This document shows positions 58,720-64,000 of a stretch of DNA of 64,000 nt, one piece after another. The stretch lies in NCBI RefSeq assembly GCF_900089755.1, contig NZ_FLOC01000018.1, positions 32,220 to 96,219 on the forward strand, in the 5' to 3' direction. The number at the start of each line of letters is the position of its first letter. Position 1 is the stretch's first letter. The notes beneath the pieces were generated by a model. It did no database searches. It was not told the DNA's origin and saw only the letters and a list, made by a program, of their open reading frames with translations. Position numbers and translations under genes: made by a program. This stretch comes from Marinomonas aquimarina (lineage in GTDB: Bacteria; Pseudomonadota; Gammaproteobacteria; Pseudomonadales; Marinomonadaceae).

Positions 58720-60357
58720 TCACGTTCCAGGGTCCGCAGCGCCGGCGTCCAGGTCGAGCAGACGGCGGGCCAGCCGCAGCAGCCGGAACAGCTTGACCAG
58801 TGCGGTGTCGCTCAGTCGCCGGGTTGCGTCGCCTTGTCCGTGCAGCAACGCCGACAGGTCGATGACGAATTGCCTGTTATCCAAGCCGACGTCGGCGGGC
58901 TGCTGACCGGCCATGCATGCCAGCAGCGCCAGGACGGCACGGCCCAGCGGCTCCAGGTCTTGGGCGTGGGCACGGCAGGCGAAACCGATGCCGTCTGGAC
59001 GGTCATCGATGCACTCGTCCAGGCGAGCCTCGCCCGCGATCTCGCGGGCGAACTGCGCGACGTGGATGCGCAGGCGCTCGGGCGTGTCCAGGCTCGCGTC
59101 GATGTGCCAGACGTCGGAAATCGGGTAGAGACCGCCTGCTTGGACGGGAATGGACTGCAAGACGTTGGCCGAGAAATCGGGCAGCGCATCCCCCAGCTCG
59201 TCGGCGACCATCCGCTGAATGGATTGCAGCCGCTCCGTCGTCGGTGCAGGCGAAACGATGTGCCCCTGCAGCCGATCACCAGGAGCAGCCATGGGGCTTC
59301 CTGCGGGTGAGCCGTCCGACCCTGAGCCGCCCTCGCGCTCGCGCGACCCAGGTGTGGTTGCCGGCGTCGGGGCCGATGGGGCCGGCGCCGCGGGCGGGCG
59401 TGCCATGGTGTCAGGCTCAGGCAGCGTGGGGGGTGCCGTTGGTGGGGTCGGATCGCTGACCAGGGCGCGATGGCGGCTTTCGGATTCGGTGAGGTCGAGC
59501 GCCAGTACGTCGTAGTCGATGCCGAGCAGTTCGGACATTTGGCCGATCAGCTCGTCCTGCACGCGCTGGGGGGCGAACTCGTCGGCCTGCGTGTCGAACT
59601 GCGACAGCACCTCCTGAAAGAAGTCATCGAAGTCCTGTACCAGTAGTGTGCGGCCTTTGGCGTAGCGCTCCCACGCGAGCATGCAGGCCTTGCGCATGAC
59701 CGACAGGCGTTCGACCTGGTGGCGGCCGAGCCCGCCATAGAGCACGGTCGGGATCGCCGGCAGGAGGTAGCGCACCGCGTCGTTCATCCGGCTGATGTGC
59801 GACTGCTGGACCGGGAAACCATCGGCGGCGAGGCGGCGTGCCAGTTCGGACTGGCTCAGGGCGGCGCCGCTTTCCTGCTCGTAGAACTCGCGCGCCTTCT
59901 CGACGCCGAGGGCGCGCTCGATGAACGTCAGGCCTCCACGCAATTCGTTCTCGGCCAGGTGGCCGGTCAGCATGACGACTTCGCCGCGGCTGGGCCACGG
60001 CCGGAACAGGCACGATATGCGAAAGAACCGCTCGTCCTTGGTCTCCGACCACAGTTCGCGCAGGATCGCCAGGCGCGTGTTGCCGCCGTTGCGAATGATG
60101 TAGTGGTCCTCGCCCGGGCGCCGGGTGATCGCCGGGGCTGCGTCCAGGCCGCGCTCGCGGATGGACGCCTTGATGTCCTCGTAGGCCGGGTTGCGCTTCT
60201 TCCTGGGATCGTGGTCGTAGGGGCGCAACTGGTCCAGGGTCACGACCATGGGCGTGTCGGCGATCGGGTCGCTCAAGGCCGAGGTGGACGGGCCGCTGCG
60301 CTCGAACCCGGCCGCGAGCAGCTTGCCGGCCATCTGCTGGGAGGTCATTTCAGCCAT
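58720..60357 (-). CDS. parB: ParB-family ICE protein (TIGR03764)
   Basis: 545 residues from the ATG at 60357. VVTLDQLRPYDHDPRKKRNPAYEDIKASIRERGLDAAPAITRRPGEDHYIIRNGGNTRLAIL in parts is the ParB/Srx NTPase domain; LSQSELARRLAADGFPVQQSHISRMNDAVRYLLPAIP is the HTH. A Pro/Thr-rich linker (residues about 320-400) leads to a unique C-terminal domain (SIQRMVADELGDALPDFSANVLQSIP onward). Family ICE_PFGI_1_parB. Overlaps the shi-like gene by 8 bp. Confidence 0.88.
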   Translation of the reverse strand: MAEMTSQQMAGKLLAAGFERSGPSTSALSDPIADTPMVVTLDQLRPYDHDPRKKRNPAYEDIKASIRERGLDAAPAITRRPGEDHYIIRNGGNTRLAILRELWSETKDERFFRISCLFRPWPSRGEVVMLTGHLAENELRGGLTFIERALGVEKAREFYEQESGAALSQSELARRLAADGFPVQQSHISRMNDAVRYLLPAIPTVLYGGLGRHQVERLSVMRKACMLAWERYAKGRTLLVQDFDDFFQEVLSQFDTQADEFAPQRVQDELIGQMSELLGIDYDVLALDLTESESRHRALVSDPTPPTAPPTLPEPDTMARPPAAPAPSAPTPATTPGSREREGGSGSDGSPAGSPMAAPGDRLQGHIVSPAPTTERLQSIQRMVADELGDALPDFSANVLQSIPVQAGGLYPISDVWHIDASLDTPERLRIHVAQFAREIAGEARLDECIDDRPDGIGFACRAHAQDLEPLGRAVLALLACMAGQQPADVGLDNRQFVIDLSALLHGQGDATRRLSDTALVKLFRLLRLARRLLDLDAGAADPGT

Positions 60358-60598
60358 GGCGGCCTCCCTGCACTGGGGACCGGGCCTCGCGCTCGGCGCG
60401 GCGGATCTGCGCGCGGGCGTTGAGGGCGGCCCGGTGGTCACTGGCCGTCGAACTGGTGTAGATCGCGGCGCAGCCGGCCTTGGTGAATTTGAGGTGGCCG
60501 CCCGGCGTGCGCTTGACGTGCCAGCCCTCGCCGACGGCGAATTCGATCAGGGCGCGCAGCCGCTTATGGCCTCGGGCCAGTTCATGTGCGCTCGCCAT
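60350..60598 (-). CDS. shi: Shi-position small protein, HicA-like
   Basis: 82 residues from the ATG at 60598, overlapping the parA end by 17 bp and the parB start by 8 bp. ALIEFAVGEGWHVKRTPGGHLKFTKAGCAAIYTSST follows the HicA-type double-stranded-RNA-binding pattern: a helix, GW.V.R..GGH and a strand. Position between parA and parB equals that of shi in ICEclc, where parA and shi together stop host growth during transfer competence. The HicA resemblance is my inference from the motif. Confidence 0.7.
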   Translation of the reverse strand: MASAHELARGHKRLRALIEFAVGEGWHVKRTPGGHLKFTKAGCAAIYTSSTASDHRAALNARAQIRRAEREARSPVQGGRHG

Positions 60599-61457
60599 GG
60601 GGCCTCCCGGTATCCAGAGGAAATGGCGGGCGGCCGGACACCGTGGCAAATCGGTGCTGCCATTGCGGGAACAGTTCGCCGGCGAGGCCGCGGATGGTGT
60701 CGAGCGCGGCGGGGGCGACTCTGCCCGGTGGCTGGCGGTATTCGACCCGATGCACTGGCAGGCCGCGCGTCGCGGCGCGCGGATAGGCTTCGATGGCCGG
60801 CACGTCGGTGGTCAGCACGCGGATGCCGGCGTGGTCCTGGAACAGGTCGCGCAAGGCCTGTTGGATCAGCCGGGCGTTCGCCGACACCGGGTGGACCCTG
60901 TTGATGAGCAGATGCAGCGGCGGCGGCTCAATGCCCAGGTGCCGGTACGGAGCGATGTCCTCCAGCAACTGCATGGTGCCGCGCCGCAGTTCGCGGGCGG
61001 CGAGGATTTCCGGGGTCACGGGTGACAGCGCGAGATCGGAAGCGAGCACCGCCATCTCCAGCGTCACCGAACGCGCGCCCTGGGTGTCGATCAGCACCAG
61101 GTCGTAGAGAGGAGCCAGCATGGGCAGCAGGTGCCGCAGCCGCAGGCGCCCATCCGGCGCGTGCAGCAACAAGGTGCTCAGCTCGCCCCGGTGGTCGTTG
61201 GACAGCACCAGGTCCAGACCCGTAATGATCGTGCGGGACACGAGCTGGCCGAGGTCGCGCTCGTTGAAGGCCAGCAGCTCATAGATGCCACCAGGCGCAC
61301 GGTGTCCCAGTTCGTAGTAGGACGACAAGGTGGGCTGCACGTCGAGATCGAGCAGCAGCACGCGCAGCCCCGCGTCGGCGACGAGCCCGCCCAGGTTCGC
61401 GGCAGTGGTGGTCTTGCCGACGCCACCTTTCGTTGAAATGATGGATACAACCTGCAT
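60582..61457 (-). CDS. parA: ParA-family ATPase
   Basis: 291 residues. Deviant Walker A ISTKGGVGKTTTAANLGGLVAD at the N-terminus, LLLDLDVQPTLSSYY, LVLIDTQGARSVTLEMAVLASD and a C-terminal extension rich in Pro/Arg (RFATVSGRPPFPLDTGRPHGERT). Plasmid-type ParA that acts with ParB in ICE maintenance; in ICEclc also implicated with shi in growth arrest. Second gene of the alpA operon, 42 bp after alpA. Confidence 0.9.
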   Translation of the reverse strand: MQVVSIISTKGGVGKTTTAANLGGLVADAGLRVLLLDLDVQPTLSSYYELGHRAPGGIYELLAFNERDLGQLVSRTIITGLDLVLSNDHRGELSTLLLHAPDGRLRLRHLLPMLAPLYDLVLIDTQGARSVTLEMAVLASDLALSPVTPEILAARELRRGTMQLLEDIAPYRHLGIEPPPLHLLINRVHPVSANARLIQQALRDLFQDHAGIRVLTTDVPAIEAYPRAATRGLPVHRVEYRQPPGRVAPAALDTIRGLAGELFPQWQHRFATVSGRPPFPLDTGRPHGERT

Positions 61458-61499
61458 GGCGTTCTCCGTGTGAGGATGGAAGGTCCGCGGGAGAATGGG

Positions 61500-61712
61500 T
61501 CAGGCCCGGTTGTTGACGCGCTCGGCGATCCACTGATCGATTTCGATGGAATCCCAGCCGACGGCGCGCACACCCAGGCGCAGCGCCTTGGGGAACTTGC
61601 CCGCGCGCATCAGGTTGTAGAGGTGGGCGCGCTTGAAGCCGGACTTCGATTCGACTTCTTCCAAGCGCAGGATGCGGCGCTCGTTGGGCGGCAGAACAGG
61701 TGTTTGCGACAT
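61500..61712 (-). CDS. alpA: AlpA-family regulator
   Basis: 70 residues from the ATG at 61712 (AGGAG 8 nt upstream; a GTG 9 bp earlier is possible). LRLEEVESKSGFKRAHLYNLMRAGKFPKALRLGVRAVGWDSIEIDQWIAERVN in parts is the MerR-like HTH of phage and ICE AlpA proteins. First gene of the control operon down to the STY4528-like gene. Two palindromes lie in its promoter. Confidence 0.92.
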   Translation of the reverse strand: MSQTPVLPPNERRILRLEEVESKSGFKRAHLYNLMRAGKFPKALRLGVRAVGWDSIEIDQWIAERVNNRA

Positions 61713-61755
61713 GGTGGTCACTCCTGAACGCTCAGTGGCGTTTGTTGGCGTGACC

Positions 61756-61799
61756 TCTATTCAATAGACATGGCTACGGAAAGACATTGCAAATGCAAT
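61756..61799 (-). promoter_or_regulatory. alpA promoter region with two palindromes
   Basis: TCTATT-C-AATAGA (61756-61768) and ATTGCA-AA-TGCAAT (61786-61799), both perfect. They lie 44-87 bp upstream of alpA, where the BisR-position protein encoded next door could act. A -10 element may lie within the first. Confidence 0.55.
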
Positions 61800-61830
61800 C
61801 TCCGCGACTGCACATACAAGCTGGCAATCC

Positions 61831-62577
61831 TCAGAGGGTGGCGCTATGCAGCCGGCGTCTGGCCGTGGCGAACTTGCCGTTCAACGTCCGCTCGGCGATC
61901 CCCATGACGCCGTGGTGATGGGCGACCAATGCGCTTACGACAGCCTCTTGCGTTTTGAAGCTGGAGTACGGTGTGCCCGAGGGCGATTGGCCGAGCATCA
62001 GCTCCAATATGCCGCCGATGATGTTCAGGTAGGTGGCTTCGGCCCGATCACTGATTGGGTACTGCGCGCAGGCCGGGATGATTTTGGACTGTTTGAGCAG
62101 TGCGTCGTGCTTGTCTTGCAGCTCGCGGAGTTGGCGCTTGGACTGCTCCAGGGCAGATTTGAGGGCCAAGCGCTCGACCAGCATGGCCTGCCCGGTTTCC
62201 AGAGAGATGGAGGGATGGGCGATGCGCTCGCTGCGCGAGAAGAGAAAGCCGGGGCGCTGTTCGGGGTAGTGCTGGCGCATCCAACGCTTCAGATCGACGT
62301 GACGGACAGTGAGATCAGGGGAGTCGATCAGCGCGGTGTCGTGCGTCGTGATGCCGTTCCTCCCGAAAGGAAGTTCCGCATTGAGGATGCCATCGTAGAT
62401 GCGTTCGGTATACAGCCTCAGCTCACCCCAACGTGGGCAATCCAACGACTGTGGCAGGTTCCTTGACGACGAGACCGAAGTGAGGATGACATGCTCAAAC
62501 CGCAGAAGCCCAGCCCACCGGAGGGAGGCTTCGATCGGACGATAGAACACCTTCGATGCTGGTGCATTGTGGTTCAT
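61831..62577 (-). CDS. BisR-position regulator candidate
   Basis: 248 residues from the ATG at 62577 with AAGGAG 9 nt upstream. VFYRPIEASLRWAGLLRFEHVIL and ELRLYTERIYDGILNAELPFGRNGITTH open the protein; DLTVRHVDLKRWMRQHYPEQRPGFLFS and a long helix (LVERLALKSALEQSKRQLRELQDKHDALLKQ) precede a C-terminal HTH-like SGTPYSSFKTQEAVVSALVAHHHGVMGIAERTLNGKFATARR in parts. No named family is recognised. Its place directly upstream of alpA equals that of bisR in ICEclc, the first switch of the competence cascade. Identification is by position. Confidence 0.6.
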   Translation of the reverse strand: MNHNAPASKVFYRPIEASLRWAGLLRFEHVILTSVSSSRNLPQSLDCPRWGELRLYTERIYDGILNAELPFGRNGITTHDTALIDSPDLTVRHVDLKRWMRQHYPEQRPGFLFSRSERIAHPSISLETGQAMLVERLALKSALEQSKRQLRELQDKHDALLKQSKIIPACAQYPISDRAEATYLNIIGGILELMLGQSPSGTPYSSFKTQEAVVSALVAHHHGVMGIAERTLNGKFATARRRLHSATL

Positions 62578-63137
62578 GCTCCCATCTCCTTCCAGGAGAA
62601 CTACATGGCCGACTCCTTTGGCGCCAACCTCATGGCCGGGCAGTTGTCTGTGGATGAAGCGAGTCCCGAGTCTCGCTTCTTCATGAGCCCTGAGCACTTT
62701 TCAGTAGCTCAAGTCAGTGGTAGCCGCCATGTGCTCAATGTGTAAGAATCCGTGAGTGGTAGGTTGATCGGTCCTGTCGCTGATCAACACGAAGAATGGC
62801 GCTCACACTGGCAGCGTCATGCGTTACCGCAATCTCATCAAGAGCAATTTGTCATGGTGTGATACCCCTGCGGTTTCACAGGGCGCAATAGGCGCGCAGT
62901 GGCTTCTAGATGCCAAGGCAGGCGTACTGATCCCGAGCCTGTCATGCGTTCCCAGGTATCCTGATATACCGATAAAGAATCGCGCATCCAGTCCCAGTGA
63001 CAAGCGTATGGGTTCTTCCCGCGCAACTTGCGCAGACGGGTATGGGTGGTCGCTTCTGCAGCGAGCCGGTGTGCCGAACAGCTCAGGCACGGCGAGAGCC
63101 ATGCAGTCCAACCTTGGTCGCCGGGAGGCGCTAACGA
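62578..63137. other. ICE end region, no intact gene
   Basis: Contains the promoter region of the BisR-position gene (an imperfect GAGC...GCTC dyad near 62690-62730) and further on sequence with no recognisable function. No att core, tRNA or terminator is seen. Confidence 0.5.
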
Positions 63138-63366
63138 CGACAGGCGTCTGCCGCCAGACAACAACCGCGTCGAGAGGCAAATTCGTCCAGTGGCACTTCA
63201 AAGGGCGAACCAGTTGTTCGTCGGTAGCTTGCGTGCCGGTCAGCGCGCTGTTTCGGTGATGAGCCTGGTGCGCTCGGCTCGGCCCAACGGGCATGACCTC
63301 TATGCGGACTTGCGTGACGTGCTCGAATGCCTTTCGACGCAGCTAGCCAAGCATATGGAAAGGTGA
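63138..63366 (+). pseudogene. IS66-family transposase 3' remnant
   Basis: LPPDNNRVERQIRPVALQRANQ, LFVGSLRAGQRAVSVMSLVRSARPNGHDLYADLRDVLECL in parts match the C-terminal end of IS66 transposases (DNN.xE..IRP, LF.GS..AG.RAA...SL..SA..NG..P..YL..VL). The rest of the transposase is missing, so this is a relic at the ICE end. Confidence 0.8.
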
Positions 63367-63568
63367 TCATTGGTGAGTTCGAGACCACCGTAGCCGGCGA
63401 TGAACGAGGTGTGGGGACGATGCGCTGAGGAGGTGTCCTTGGACCTTACTGGAAGTTTCTGGACGAACTTGTTGCCGAGGGTGAAAAATGAGGCTACAAT
63501 TAAGGTCTTCGCTAGTCAAGCCAGCGAAGAAAGTGATTGGGAAACAACGGCTTACGGTCTTAGTAAAC

Positions 63569-63586
63569 GTCTCGTTTCCCGCTCCA
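63569..63586 (+). repeat. att core, right end of the ICE (attR)
   Basis: GTCTCGTTTCCCGCTCCA, identical to the known 18-bp att core of ICEclc and, apart from one base, to the 3' end of the intact tRNA-Gly at 63762. It is the 3' end of a tRNA-Gly gene left at the right junction; its reconstituted 5' part should be at the other end. Confidence 0.9.
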
Positions 63587-63641
63587 TTTACTCTCCTTAT
63601 CAGTTGGATAGAGAAGAGTGCTTCTACGGAAGCAATGATGT

Positions 63642-63717
63642 GTCCCATTCGTCTAGAGGCCTAGGACACCGCCCTTTCACGGCGGTAACAGGGGTTCGAA
63701 CCCCCTATGGGACGCCA
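63642..63717 (+). tRNA. tRNA-Glu (UUC)
   Basis: 76 nt with CCA encoded. Anticodon loop CCTTTCACG gives UUC; acceptor GTCCCAT pairs with ATGGGAC. Confidence 0.95.
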
Positions 63718-63761
63718 ACTCTTTCTAGTTTAAGAAAGTAGGTTGTAAAACTTAGTGTTAT

Positions 63762-63836
63762 GCGGGAATAGCTCAGTGGTAGAGCACAACCTTGCCAAGG
63801 TTGGGGTCGCGAGTTCGAGCCTCGTTTCCCGCTCCA
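63762..63836 (+). tRNA. tRNA-Gly (GCC)
   Basis: 75 nt. Anticodon loop CTTGCCAAG gives GCC; acceptor GCGGGAA pairs with TTTCCCGC, and the gene encodes CCA. Same isoacceptor as the ICE target. Confidence 0.95.
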
Positions 63837-63881
63837 TTTCCTCTTCACAGAAGAGGACGCTTCTACGGAAGCAAATGATGT

Positions 63882-63957
63882 GTCCCATTCGTCTAGAGGC
63901 CTAGGACACCGCCCTTTCACGGCGGTAACAGGGGTTCGAACCCCCTATGGGACGCCA
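63882..63957 (+). tRNA. tRNA-Glu (UUC), second copy
   Basis: Identical to the copy at 63642. The spacer that follows repeats the spacer after the first, so the cluster continues past the window. Confidence 0.95.
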
Positions 63958-64000
63958 ACTCTTTCTAGTTTAAGAAAGTAGGTTGTAAAACTTAGTGTTA

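Noticed and set aside
62491..62745. Small plus-strand frame starting MLKPQKPSPPEGG
   Set aside because: Lies across the start and promoter of the minus-strand BisR-position gene; no ribosome site and no recognisable domain.

Overview
The window is the right-hand part of an integrative and conjugative element (ICE) of the ICEclc / PAGI-2 / PFGI-1 family, integrated at a tRNA-Gly gene, with about 400 bp of host chromosome at the far right. The tRNA-Glu(UUC) / tRNA-Gly(GCC) / tRNA-Glu(UUC) cluster at 63.6-64.0 kb, the high GC content and the family of element suggest a Pseudomonas-type gammaproteobacterium. That host call rests on recall of Pseudomonas tRNA clusters, not on an alignment. The att core GTCTCGTTTCCCGCTCCA at 63569-63586 repeats the 3' end of the intact tRNA-Gly and marks the right end of the element. 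The integrase end lies outside the window.

Layout. (1) 1-10.7 kb is cargo: the end of an outer-membrane efflux factor, a MerR regulator, an MFS transporter, a low-GC TetR / flavin disulfide reductase module flanked by an 807-bp direct duplication of the MFS gene, a ClbS/DfsB-like protein, an NTF2-like secreted protein, a GntR regulator, and a unit of tandem-DUF305 protein, glutaredoxin and KdsA behind a CueR-type promoter. (2) 10.7-36 kb is the conjugation core: relaxase TraI (MobH), a RES/Xre toxin-antitoxin pair, DUF3742, the TraG operon, RadC, a DsbA-like protein, the TraC (VirB4) operon, and the TraD / PilL operon. A lone low-GC nuclease-like gene interrupts it at 28.9-29.8 kb. (3) 36-52 kb is a minus-strand block of small conserved ICE proteins (DUF3275, DUF3577, DUF3085 and several unnamed ones) around a SNF2-type helicase, a DUF6094 methylase-like protein and a C5-cytosine methyltransferase. 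(4) 52.4-62.6 kb carries replication, maintenance and control genes: topB, ssb, DUF3158, PFL_4669, STY4528-like, DUF2857, parB, shi-like, parA, alpA, and a BisR-position gene. (5) 62.6-63.6 kb is the ICE end with an IS66 remnant, followed by the tRNAs.

How the parts fit: alpA-parA-shi-parB-DUF2857-STY4528 is the control operon that, in ICEclc, leads to transfer competence. A shared box, roughly GCAGCAAACAATGCG on the plus strand, lies 56-62 bp upstream of the first codon of four transfer/processing units and about 70 bp upstream of a fifth. It is a plausible site for a common activator.

The least explained signals are repeated non-coding structures. A three-hairpin element of about 75 bp occurs five times, each time 100-230 nt upstream of a minus-strand start codon (radC, DUF3577, and three ICE genes of unknown function), with base-pair-preserving changes. 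Almost every gene of the 36-50 kb block has its own hairpin leader. A 17-bp palindrome occurs three times around ssb and its upstream genes. All family assignments are by eye from protein motifs and were not searched.
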